A model generated the notes under the pieces. It had not been told where the DNA came from. It did not search any database and saw nothing but the letters and a program-made list of their open reading frames with translations. A stretch of DNA of 64,000 nucleotides from CAZPHU01 sp964419255 (GTDB lineage: Bacteria > Fibrobacterota > Chitinivibrionia > Chitinivibrionales > CAYFVL01): assembly GCA_964419255.1 (NCBI GenBank), contig CAYQOU010000009.1, positions 19,252 to 83,251 on the forward strand, written 5' to 3'. A program made the translations under genes and the position numbers. Positions 46,176 to 54,462 of the stretch are shown here, in pieces. Every line of letters starts with the position of its first letter. The first letter of the stretch is position 1.

Positions 46176-47207
46176 ATGAATCGATTTTTCAAGGCGGTTA
46201 TAGGCTTAACCGTGTTAATGATGCTCGCGTCATGCACATCATCGTACGAAAACAAAGGAAACAAGGCCTACAAAGCTTCCCAGAAGGCGACCGGAGATGC
46301 TCAACGTCTGCTGAAGAAGGAAGCATACATACACTACCGAACTGCTCTGAAGAAGGCCCCTGATAAGGTATCGCCCCGTTTGAGAAACCGGTTCATCGAA
46401 GTTACGCTGTTTCGTGCAAACATGGTGCTGACCCAAGGATCATCCAATATGGATGCACTGCCGCTTCTGATCGAAGATATCGACAGCACGCTGAGTCCGG
46501 AGGTTAATCCCGAACTCAAGACGCAATATGCGAATTTTCTGGTAATGATCGCCGATTCCAATTTCGCCATGGAAAAAACTTACGAAGGTCTGGAATTTTT
46601 GGATAAGGCGCTGAGCGTTGCGGTAGATAAGACGCCCATACAGGCGAAGAAAGATAAAATCGTATCGAACATGGCCGAAGAAAATTTCGTGATGGCTCAG
46701 ACCGAGTATGAAGCCGGTAAAGACGGTGATAGCCACGAATCACTCATCCGCTCCGAATTTTTCACTCTTCTGGCCCTCTACTACGATGAGGATCACGAGG
46801 AAGCAAAGAAGCTTCTCAGCAAGCTTCGAGAGAAAAATATCAAAAGCTACTCTGCTTATGAAGCGGTCGTGCATGATAAACCGGACTCAACCATCTATTT
46901 CTCGGTTAACAAGTACGACATCCTGTTGGCTGTTCCGACATATGCTCCGCGTGGTTCGCGGGCGACCGCAAAGGTGATGCTGTACAACTACTCCTATAAC
47001 CCGCTTCGTCTCAGACCCAGTCAGTTCTCGCTTGTGGATGTAAACGGAAAAAAGTATTCCGCCACTACCGCTTCCAGGATCGGAAAAGAGATCCTGGATC
47101 AGGAGCATGAGGTGGAAATGCTACTGGTGTTCCCCAAGCCGGCGGCCAAGGTAAAAAAGCTTGTATACGAAAACGACGAACACTTTTCTGAGAAATATTT
47201 CTTCTAA
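46176..47207 (+). CDS. Lipoprotein with TPR-like helices and C-terminal beta domain
   Basis: 343 aa from ATG 46176, behind GGAGG. Signal with lipobox LASC (Cys about 19). About 200 residues of helical hairpins follow (e.g. NKAYKASQKATGDAQRLLKKEAYIHYRTALKK, TPR-like but degenerate), then a beta domain (about 225-343) with VMLYNYSYNPLRLRPSQFSLVD and GKKYSATTAS, like DUF4352-type immunoglobulin folds. Function unknown; lipid-anchored in the envelope. Confidence 0.72.
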   Translation: MNRFFKAVIGLTVLMMLASCTSSYENKGNKAYKASQKATGDAQRLLKKEAYIHYRTALKKAPDKVSPRLRNRFIEVTLFRANMVLTQGSSNMDALPLLIEDIDSTLSPEVNPELKTQYANFLVMIADSNFAMEKTYEGLEFLDKALSVAVDKTPIQAKKDKIVSNMAEENFVMAQTEYEAGKDGDSHESLIRSEFFTLLALYYDEDHEEAKKLLSKLREKNIKSYSAYEAVVHDKPDSTIYFSVNKYDILLAVPTYAPRGSRATAKVMLYNYSYNPLRLRPSQFSLVDVNGKKYSATTASRIGKEILDQEHEVEMLLVFPKPAAKVKKLVYENDEHFSEKYFF

Positions 47208-47282
47208 AGAATAGATGTAAAAGACCTCCTTTATAAGGTGTGTGTGACCGGAAAAAGGGATGGTGAATGGTTGATGCGGGGT

Positions 47283-47313
47283 AAAGGCGGCACGTTAGTG
47301 TCGCCTTTTTTTT
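47283..47313 (+). terminator. Terminator after the lipoprotein gene
   Basis: GGCGGCAC (47286-47293) pairs with GTGTCGCC (47298-47305; one G-U), followed by eight T. A second perfect stem, GTGCGCCC/GGGCGCAC (47314-47321 and 47326-47333), follows immediately. Confidence 0.85.
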
Positions 47314-47333
47314 GTGCGCCCGGCAGGGCGCAC

Positions 47334-47807
47334 CTGCTTGGTGGTGCGGAGGTGCTTGCTTCGAGCGTCTAAACCTTTGCCCTGGTTGCAGTGATTCTGC
47401 ATGAGAGGCGAAACGGACTTTACGGGGAAGAGGTTTTTGGTTCTAAGAAGTATGATTCTGAAAGTCATCAGTCAAAACACCAGCGGCAATCATACCCTTA
47501 ATAAAGGTATGATTATGGTGTGTCGCATGAGTTGTGTCAACGGATTTGCATCGGTGGGCGATATGGTACTGTGTTTGACGCGCGTTTTCCTTTTCTTCTC
47601 TGGCTTCAGCTGGAAGACAGGAGGAGAAAAGGAAAAGCACGCTTTATTGTTGTCTGATTTGTCCAGGGGAGGGTAATTACTCGATCTTCGATCCTTGATT
47701 CTCCGTCTTTGCCGGACATTGCTGTTGTATTCTGTGTCCTACATGATTCTATGTGCACTCCGTGCAGACTAGCGACGATGGGAGCTCCTTCATCACCGCC
47801 GGCCGCA
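47334..47807. other. Gene-poor region
   Basis: No gene supported. Contains a 9-bp inverted repeat AATCATACC/GGTATGATT (47488-47496 and 47506-47514). A 91-codon plus-strand frame (47401-47676) has no ribosome site or family resemblance. Confidence 0.5.
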
Positions 47808-47990
47808 TCAGGTTCCGGCTCCGGTTGCGACTATTTTCTTTCTGTTAAGTCGGTGTGCCCAGCATTCATCGCAGATAGCACCCCTAAGATGCAAGGAATG
47901 AGGCGGCGCCTTTGTCGGATGGTACCAGTAATCTTCTATCTGAACTTTGCCGCATATTACACATTCGTTAATCACCTGTTGATCATCCAT
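47808..47990 (-). CDS. Small zinc-ribbon-like protein
   Basis: 60 aa with GGGAGAG 8 nt before ATG 47990. CVICGK (about residue 10) and CDECW (about 40) form two CxxC pairs with a DYWYHP segment between. The pattern resembles the C-x2-C...W...C-x2-C motif found attached to some bacterial sensor kinases. Related in layout to 13951-14148. Function unknown. Confidence 0.6.
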   Translation of the reverse strand: MDDQQVINECVICGKVQIEDYWYHPTKAPPHSLHLRGAICDECWAHRLNRKKIVATGAGT

Positions 47991-48288
47991 ATAAACTCTC
48001 CCTGTTTCTATGTATTAAAAAAAAAGCACATGTGAATGATTCCAAATACATTGATATTAGTTATTCAAAAACCGGGCCATTTTCATGTTAAAGCCCGAAA
48101 GGAATGGGGGGTAGTGGCCCGTTTAACCGCATAGGCCATTTGTTTTTTGGCGTGTAAGCCCAGCGATACTCAGCGAGTAAACACCCGTCTTGTGCCACAT
48201 GCCGCCGTTAGAACCTTGTACACAAAGCCGTTAAGAGCCACCACTTTCGCAGCTTTTGAAAGGGTTAAGCCGTTAACAGGGAGGGGTA
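47991..48288. other. Intergenic region with no clear gene
   Basis: Contains several short repeats of CCGTTAA/GTTAAGCC type but no readable gene, tRNA or terminator. Confidence 0.45.
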
Positions 48289-48411
48289 GTGGTTAAAAAC
48301 GAGAAAGAGAGGTTTTCAGATCTATGGGAAGCCTGGCTTACGCCTCAACCTACTTATGGCAAAAGCAAATGCAAAGAACAGGAATTTCAGCAATTATTTT
48401 TTACCGTCTAG
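48289..48411 (+). CDS. Short ORF of unknown status
   Basis: 40 codons from GTG 48289 with GGGAGGGG just upstream, ending TAG 48411. The peptide (e.g. FSDLWEAWLTPQPTYGKSK) has reasonable composition but no known relative. The same frame continues after the stop into the pseudogene described next, so it could be part of the same decayed gene. Confidence 0.25.
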   Translation: MVKNEKERFSDLWEAWLTPQPTYGKSKCKEQEFQQLFFTV

Positions 48412-48456
48412 CCTGAAGAAATGTGCAGACAAGAGGCAGAGTCATTATGATGCAGG

Positions 48457-48744
48457 GGCTTCGATGAAAACGAACCCGATGAGGAGTGGGGGTTTGTTTT
48501 TCCTGAAATTTGAGATGCCGGCTCACCCGGATCATCAGACTGGACATGAAAATACATGACTGTTTTCAGATTTGGAGACTCATCCCGGTTGTCCCTGGCA
48601 CGATCAGGGTTTGATTGGAATGATGTAAAGCACAGAATCAACAGATTGGAATTCAGAAATGCTCCCGGACATGCCGGAGAATGTGGATTGTGCATTGACA
48701 ATATAGAATTATCAGGAATGAGATATGAAGATTATGTCCGTTGA
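48457..48744 (+). pseudogene. Decayed fragment resembling a secreted carbohydrate-binding domain
   Basis: One reading frame runs from about 48457 to 48744 with two internal TGA stops: ENEPDEEWGFVFPEI, stop, DAGSPGSSDWT, stop, then MTVFRFGDSSRLSLARSGF and onwards. The last 40 residues (INRLEFRNAPGHAG and CGLCIDNIELSG) resemble the end of a beta-sandwich binding domain in secreted polysaccharide-active proteins. No upstream signal peptide or catalytic domain remains. Confidence 0.45.
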
Positions 48745-48895
48745 TGTATGGATCATGTTAAATGTTATTTTTCTTGAGATATTTGAGGCCGTTTTGTCGG
48801 AAAGTTTTGCACATGTCAAACCATAAATGCTTTGCAGATTAGACAGATTGCTGTTTTATGGCTGTTTTGGACGATTCTTTATGGGATGTTAATGA

Positions 48896-49069
48896 AATAA
48901 TCCTTTTGATCGGTGGTCCGATAATCCGCTGGTTACTCATGAGGGGTACTTACTCTTTGATGATTATGATCAGTACAAGAATGAACAAATGTGCTATAAT
49001 ATAAATATGTTGGCAAAGGAAACCGAAAAGGTAACCGGTGTGAACGGGATTAATACCATATTGAGATAA
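48896..49069 (+). pseudogene. Fragment resembling the C-terminus of a methyltransferase
   Basis: A start-less frame of 57 codons reads NPFDRW, then HEGYLLFDDYDQYKNE and ends TILR. GGYLLFDDY-like segments occur in TylF/macrocin-type methyltransferases. Stops directly upstream and a possible frame change to a neighbouring frame suggest a remnant. Confidence 0.3.
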
Positions 49070-49175
49070 GAAGATCTAATCGTGCAACATTCTTTTGGGT
49101 ATGGCTTTTACCTTTGCGGTCATAACCATGGGTTAAAACTTGAGACAGTCGCATCTTCCCGGATATGAGGCGTAA

Positions 49176-50024
49176 ATGAAAAGGAAGTACAATATGCAAT
49201 ACACTGAAGCTGACAGTTCACTGAGAAAAACATACACAGAAATCAAGTATCAACATGATGAGCAGGGGCATAGGTATATCGAAACTCATTGGGAGCGATA
49301 TGTCAGTCTCCTGACCCTTATTCCTGATGTCGATGAGAAGACGAGAGTGTTGGAAGTAGGGGCATCGATTCTTTCAGCTCATTTGCATACGACTTATGGC
49401 TGCCCGGTAACAGTCCTGTATCATGAGATTGAAAAAGAATGGAAGCTGCGTTTCGAACAGCTCCAAATATCCGCTCATCCGGTCGAACTTATGCGGGATC
49501 ATCTGCCTGTCGAAGATGATTCGTTTGATCTGATTTTGTTTAATGAGGTGATGGAGCATTTCCCTCTGAAACCCGATTTTTTCATGCGTCAGCTTATAAA
49601 AAAACTATCGGATGACGGAGAGTTGTTCTTTTCGGTGCCAAACTTCGCCACATCAGAAAAGAGACTTCAGTTTCTGTGCGGAAAAAACCCTCAGGATCCT
49701 ATGGATGAACAGTATATTTACTATGCCCACCATCGGGAACCAGTAATGCACGAATGTATCGATTTGGTACGTTCCTGTGGAGGGGATGTTTTCTATTATG
49801 GATGGTATGACCTGGACGGGAACCATAATGCTGTCCCGCTTTTGAAGCGTCACCTTTTTCATTTGTGGCGGTTAAGAATTCACCCGCTACTTCATCTGAT
49901 TTTTCCACCGGTGCGCAATTATCTACTGCTCAGGGCAAAAAAGATGCCTGTGTACGAACCTGAATCTGAAGAATACAACCCCCCCTTATCACTAACGGAA
50001 GAATACAAGAGAAACAAACAGTGA
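49176..50024 (+). CDS. SAM-dependent methyltransferase
   Basis: 282 aa. Class I fold: VLEVGASILSAHL (motif I), VELMRDHLPVEDDSFDLILFNEVMEHF (post-II and IV) and GELFFSVPNF (VI). The C-terminal 100 residues are basic and aromatic and end in a hydrophobic segment (PLLHLIFPPVRNYLLL), so membrane contact is possible. Substrate unknown; sugar or lipid methylation is common for this type. Confidence 0.82.
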   Translation: MKRKYNMQYTEADSSLRKTYTEIKYQHDEQGHRYIETHWERYVSLLTLIPDVDEKTRVLEVGASILSAHLHTTYGCPVTVLYHEIEKEWKLRFEQLQISAHPVELMRDHLPVEDDSFDLILFNEVMEHFPLKPDFFMRQLIKKLSDDGELFFSVPNFATSEKRLQFLCGKNPQDPMDEQYIYYAHHREPVMHECIDLVRSCGGDVFYYGWYDLDGNHNAVPLLKRHLFHLWRLRIHPLLHLIFPPVRNYLLLRAKKMPVYEPESEEYNPPLSLTEEYKRNKQ

Positions 50025-50043
50025 ACGGATTAGAGAGTTTTAT

Positions 50044-50550
50044 ATGGTGAAATTAAACGTTGGTTGCGGACATGATTATCGTGAGGGATATATAAACATC
50101 GATGGAAGTGATACACTGCCGAATGTGGACAAAATAATTGATCTGAGTAAGGAGTCGTTACTCGATTATTTTGAAGAAAAATCGGTCCGCGAAATTTTGG
50201 CAAGGGATTTCATCGAACACTTTTTTCATTGGGAGGCTGAAAAAATACTTTCCGAATTCTTTCTTTTATTGAAATCAGATGGGCGTCTGAAACTGAAACT
50301 GCCCGATTTTGATTATATATGTAAGACATGGCGCATGAGCAGTGAAGAGAAAATCACCTACCTGTATGGAGGACAGGATAAGGCACAGGGCAAGAACAAG
50401 GATAATTACAGAAAAAAATTTCCGGAATTTTTCTGTCACAAATACGGATATACACAAAAGACCATGAGACAGGAGCTAGCCCAAATCGGTTTTCGGCAGG
50501 TAAAAACAAAAAGAAAAGGGAAGAATTTTTACGTTGAGGCCACCAGATAA
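50044..50550 (+). CDS. Small methyltransferase-like protein
   Basis: 168 aa, 19 bp after the previous gene. KLNVGCGHDYREGYINID is the SAM-binding motif of predicted methyltransferases, and ILARDFIEHFFHWEA continues the fold; GRLKLKLPDFDYI is the last core strand. It is short for the family (no cap domain). Probably acts in the same pathway as its neighbour. Confidence 0.78.
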   Translation: MVKLNVGCGHDYREGYINIDGSDTLPNVDKIIDLSKESLLDYFEEKSVREILARDFIEHFFHWEAEKILSEFFLLLKSDGRLKLKLPDFDYICKTWRMSSEEKITYLYGGQDKAQGKNKDNYRKKFPEFFCHKYGYTQKTMRQELAQIGFRQVKTKRKGKNFYVEATR

Positions 50551-50615
50551 CCGATGATGGTGAAGCGTGTGTATACGAGTATCTTGAAAATTATCATGTG
50601 AAAGAAAAACCTGGT

Positions 50616-52541
50616 ATGATTATTTTCCATGAAGTACATAAACAATTTGGACATAAGGTGCTGCTGGATTCGGTGTCGGAAACGCTCGAGTCCTCTGCGC
50701 GCATCGGTGTTATTGGGGTAAACGGTGCGGGCAAAAGTGTCCTTCTGAAAATGATAGCAGGTGGGGAAGAGCCTGATCGGGGCGGTATCGTCATACCAAA
50801 CGATTTCCGCATCGCCTACCTGCCGCAGGAGATAGATGTAGAGGCATCGGACAGTGTGATGCAATATGTTTTGAAGCCATTTCGTGAACTTCTGCACACC
50901 GAACATCTCTACAAAGAGCTCAGCCTCCATCATGAGGATACCAAAGAGTATCAGAAGATAACCGCAGCTTTAGATAAGGTACAGAAAAAGCAGTATATAT
51001 ACGATGTATTCAGCATTCAGGCGCGCGCGAAAGCGTTTCTGGCGGGCCTGGGTGTGGCTGAGGCCAGTTGGAATGAAAGTATCGATTTGCTATCGGGTGG
51101 CTTTCGGATGCGTGTGATACTTGTACGGCTGTTATTGCAGCAGCCGGATTTCCTGTTACTCGATGAGCCGACCAACCATCTGGATATGGATTCATTGATT
51201 TGGCTGGAATCCTTTCTACAACGTTTCGATGGGGGTATGGCAATCGTGAGTCACGACCGTGCATTTCTTGACAGGGTTACCGATACGACTGCCGAGTTGG
51301 TCAATGGCAAACTCTGCCTGCGTAAAGAGAGCGTGAGCGGCTATCTGGCATGGAAAGAAGAATACAATCTTCAGGTCAAAAGGCAGGCGGATTCTATGTC
51401 GGAAAAAATCGCCAGGGCGGAAAGGTTTGTCGAACGATTCAAGGCAAAGGCAACCAAGGCCACTCAGGCCCATTCAAAGCAGAAGCAGATCGATAAACTG
51501 AAGAGTCAGATGATTAACCCGCTGGTTGAATCGAACCAACAGGTCCGTTTTACATTGAAGGAATCCGCGCGATCATCGAAAGTGCCGCTGACATTCGAAC
51601 GCGTCACACTTGGCTACGATTTGCGGGATATCTTAAAAGATGTGAGTGTAACAGTTAATCGGGGTGATAAGATTGCGGTAGTGGGGCCCAATGGTGCGGG
51701 TAAATCGACTTTTTTAAAGGCGTGTGCAGGTATGCTTGCCCCGAGAGAGGGTGAACTGCAGGTCGGGCAGAATACGTCCATTCGATATTTCAGTCAGCAT
51801 CGTCTCGATCAGCTGGATGTCGAGGCTACAGTCTACGACTCGATCGCCCGGCTTGCTCCCCAAGCGAACAGAACGCAGATACAGTCGATACTGGGTGCAT
51901 TTCTTTTCAGTGGAGAAGAGGTACAAAAAAAAGTAGGCGTGCTTTCGGGCGGTGAAAAGGCGCGATTGTCCCTGGCGGCCATACTGGCGGATCCGGGAAA
52001 TGTACTTCTTCTGGATGAGCCCACAAATCATCTGGATATTGGGTCAATCGAGAGGTTGGCGGATGTGCTTCACGACTTTGGCGGAACAATTATTATCGTC
52101 TCTCATGACGAGTGTTTTATAAACAGGGTTGCAAACCGAATCATCGAAATTCGTCCGCAGGCGTTCAGAGATTTTCCCGGCAGGCTGAATGAATACCGGG
52201 CTTACATAGAGGAGGGCATCCTCAGGGATTTGGGTGAACAGCCGATGTTGCCGGCAGAAGGGAATGGCCGTTCTGTCAACCAGAATAAAGAAGCCCGGAT
52301 GCACAGCCGCAAGCAACGCAAGCAGCTTGAGAGGAAGATCGAGAAGCTGGAAGCGGCTATCGCCAGCTGTGAAGCGGAAATACAGAGGCTTACCAGTGAG
52401 CTTCACGACCCGTGTCATGCGCAGGATTTTGAGAAACTCCAGGCGATAAATCAAACAATCGCGGATAATGAAACACAGCACGAGCAGCTTATGTCTGAAT
52501 GGGAGGAGCTTCACATTCGCTTAGAAGATGTGGCTGACTGA
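50616..52541 (+). CDS. ABC-F family ATPase
   Basis: 641 aa from ATG 50616 (GTG 50598 is possible). Two ABC domains in one chain without membrane segments: first with GVNGAGKS, LSGGF and LLLDEPTNHLD; second with GPNGAGKS, LSGGE and LLLDEPTNHLD. The interdomain linker is basic and helical (KRQADSMSEKIARAERFVERF), and the C-terminus is a coiled coil (about 560-640). ABC-F proteins act on the ribosome in translation or antibiotic protection; the subfamily (Uup/EttA/YheS-like) is not settled here. Confidence 0.9.
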   Translation: MIIFHEVHKQFGHKVLLDSVSETLESSARIGVIGVNGAGKSVLLKMIAGGEEPDRGGIVIPNDFRIAYLPQEIDVEASDSVMQYVLKPFRELLHTEHLYKELSLHHEDTKEYQKITAALDKVQKKQYIYDVFSIQARAKAFLAGLGVAEASWNESIDLLSGGFRMRVILVRLLLQQPDFLLLDEPTNHLDMDSLIWLESFLQRFDGGMAIVSHDRAFLDRVTDTTAELVNGKLCLRKESVSGYLAWKEEYNLQVKRQADSMSEKIARAERFVERFKAKATKATQAHSKQKQIDKLKSQMINPLVESNQQVRFTLKESARSSKVPLTFERVTLGYDLRDILKDVSVTVNRGDKIAVVGPNGAGKSTFLKACAGMLAPREGELQVGQNTSIRYFSQHRLDQLDVEATVYDSIARLAPQANRTQIQSILGAFLFSGEEVQKKVGVLSGGEKARLSLAAILADPGNVLLLDEPTNHLDIGSIERLADVLHDFGGTIIIVSHDECFINRVANRIIEIRPQAFRDFPGRLNEYRAYIEEGILRDLGEQPMLPAEGNGRSVNQNKEARMHSRKQRKQLERKIEKLEAAIASCEAEIQRLTSELHDPCHAQDFEKLQAINQTIADNETQHEQLMSEWEELHIRLEDVAD

Positions 52542-52597
52542 AAAAGGTACATCGCCTAAGCACTGAATCGTTGAGGAAAACAGTCGAAAAAAGTACA

Positions 52598-52763
52598 ACC
52601 TAAATTGAGCATTTCTCTCGCGGCGATCCGCCACAATTCTCTGCTTCATAAGGACTTCAGCAATCTTGGAAATGCCTTACAAGGGTGTTGGGCGCGATTG
52701 TTTCACCCCTTATGCCCCCAAAGGACTGCGAGACTCATCCGCTCAGAGCCGCTCAATTTAGGT
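52598..52763. repeat. Complete 166-bp dispersed repeat with terminal inverted repeats
   Basis: Perfect 13-bp ends: ACCTAAATTGAGC (52598-52610) and GCTCAATTTAGGT (52751-52763). The reverse complement matches 60158-60332 at both ends and in the interior. An internal stem (AAGGGTG with CACCCCTT, about 52680-52712) is kept in both copies. No transposase is encoded. Confidence 0.75.
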
Positions 52764-52770
52764 ACAATGT

Positions 52771-52799
52771 TTGTAGATTGGATGTAAATAACATATTTT
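52771..52799 (+). promoter_or_regulatory. Candidate promoter of the enolase gene
   Basis: TTGTAG (52771-52776), 17-bp spacer, TATTTT (52794-52799). Lies immediately after the repeat element, 55 bp before the start codon. Confidence 0.45.
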
Positions 52800-52853
52800 A
52801 TTAAGCTTTGTTTTTTTGTGTCTATTGTATCACCAAGTAAAAGGAGTGTGTAC

Positions 52854-54377
52854 ATGCCAAAGGAAACCACTGTTTCCAGATTCACTCTCAAGGGAAGAGA
52901 AATACTTTCCTCGTATGCATCATTTACTCTTGAGGGAGTAATGACCGCGAACGTAAAAAGAGGAAAAAACAGCTGGCAAATCGAAGAGCGCAATGGTATT
53001 GCGAAGGGAACATCGGATGGTGAAAACGAAGCAGTCTATATTCCCAATGATAAGGCAATCAAGTCTATCGAGAAGAATATCGCTCCTTTGCTTCCTAAAA
53101 AAGTCGTGATCAAAAAGCCCCAGGATATTCTGGATGCGTGTGCCGCTTTTGATCTTCAGCTGGTTCAGAAGGCTGGTCCGAATAAAAAACGCTGGGGTGG
53201 TAACGCCTGTCTGGCCGCATCAACCGTGTTTTTCCAGACTCTATTGAAAGCTTCCGGATTCAAAGCCTGGGAGCTTCTCAAACCGCGTGGTTTGAAAGAA
53301 TTTTACATGCCCAACATAGCCTTTAACATGGTATGTGGTGGAGAGCATGTTCCGGGAACAAAGCAGGATATCCAGGAGATGTTTTTCTTTGCGATGAACG
53401 AGAAGTCGGTGAAGAATGTTTTCAAGACCGGAACCGCATTCTTCAAACAGTTTGAAAAGAACCTGGTTCGTGACGGCCTTCCCACCGGAACCGCCAAGGA
53501 ACGTGGTTTTGTTTTTCCCGTAGCCGACAATTTCGAAGGGCTGGAAAGAATCAAGGAATGTGCGAAGCAGCTTGGTCTCAAATCCGGTGACTATGCAATT
53601 GGAACGGATAATGCTTTCTCTGAGTTGCAGAAAACAGAGGAAATGCGTGAGAAGGGTGAATACGACATGCATTTCTCGGGATTGGGTAAGAAGAGTCGTG
53701 AAGAGTTGATCGATTTCAACTGGTCGGTTGTGAAGAGTGCACAGAACTTTGTGACCATGGAAGATCCCGGTAGTGAGGCCGATCCAGAGGCACACCGCTT
53801 GATGACCGAAAAGTATGGCGATCGGGTGCAGATCGTATTGGATGATGCCGCAGTTACTCAGATGCGTTTTATCATTCCTTTTCTTGCCGCACCCGAAAGA
53901 GACCAGAGAATGGGTAACTCGGTGCTGATCAAGCTGAATCAGGCCGGAACATTTACCGAAACCCGTTTGGCATCCGAAATCGTGCTTGGTCTTGCAAAGG
54001 TCGATGAAGTTGAAGAGTTTCTGACGGCCCGTAAGGATATTCGTCAAGTCAAGAAGGATCTTAAGGCTATAGGCGTTGAAAGTCTGCAAGAGGCCCTGGA
54101 GAACATTAAAAATGGCGGCTTCAGTGCTTTCTTCTCGCACCGCTCCACTGAGGGAACATCCGAATTTCTGCCGTACCTGCCGTTGATGTATGGTGCGGTG
54201 AGTCGAAAAATCTGGTTTAAAGCCGGTGCGCCTAATGGTGAGCGTAACCTTCAGAATTACAATCCGCTGATCCGTGCCGAAGAAGAGATGAAGGAGAAGG
54301 GGATCAAAACAATAGTAGCCGGTTTTGAAGGTCTGCCGGATGAAGTGAGTGTGCCTGCCGCAGGCAGTGCCGAATAG
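52854..54377 (+). CDS. eno: Divergent enolase
   Basis: 507 aa from ATG 52854 (AAAGGAG upstream); usual enolases are about 430 aa. Family landmarks in order: GREILSSYASFTLEG, GGNACLAAS, GGEHVPGTKQDIQE, KERGFVFPV, GTDNAFSEL, MEDPGSEAD, IVLDDAAVT, LIKLNQAGTFTET, SHRSTEGTSE and ERNLQNYNPLIRAEEE. These align with catalytic and Mg2+ residues of enolase (Glu168, Glu211, Asp246, Glu295, Asp320, Lys345, His-Arg-Ser 373-375 in yeast numbering), so activity is likely although the sequence is far from standard. Confidence 0.85.
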   Translation: MPKETTVSRFTLKGREILSSYASFTLEGVMTANVKRGKNSWQIEERNGIAKGTSDGENEAVYIPNDKAIKSIEKNIAPLLPKKVVIKKPQDILDACAAFDLQLVQKAGPNKKRWGGNACLAASTVFFQTLLKASGFKAWELLKPRGLKEFYMPNIAFNMVCGGEHVPGTKQDIQEMFFFAMNEKSVKNVFKTGTAFFKQFEKNLVRDGLPTGTAKERGFVFPVADNFEGLERIKECAKQLGLKSGDYAIGTDNAFSELQKTEEMREKGEYDMHFSGLGKKSREELIDFNWSVVKSAQNFVTMEDPGSEADPEAHRLMTEKYGDRVQIVLDDAAVTQMRFIIPFLAAPERDQRMGNSVLIKLNQAGTFTETRLASEIVLGLAKVDEVEEFLTARKDIRQVKKDLKAIGVESLQEALENIKNGGFSAFFSHRSTEGTSEFLPYLPLMYGAVSRKIWFKAGAPNGERNLQNYNPLIRAEEEMKEKGIKTIVAGFEGLPDEVSVPAAGSAE

Positions 54378-54403
54378 GTTTGCACATTCACGTTGAGTGG
54401 TTT

Positions 54404-54438
54404 ACGGCTGCTTCATTTTCGTTGGAGTAGCCGTTTTT
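54404..54438 (+). terminator. Terminator between enolase and asd
   Basis: ACGGCTGCT (54404-54412) pairs with AGTAGCCGT (54426-54434) with one mismatch or wobble, followed by a T-run. Confidence 0.7.
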
Positions 54439-54462
54439 ACATTATGCGGAAAGGAGAGTAGT

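Noticed and set aside
47401..47676. 91-codon plus-strand frame
   Set aside because: No ribosome site, no family resemblance, and it lies in a region without conserved-looking codon use.
47991..48290. Possible integron attC-like sites (several GTTAA/GTTAG-type motifs)
   Set aside because: No paired core and inverse-core with a foldable arm could be made out and no integrase gene is in the window.
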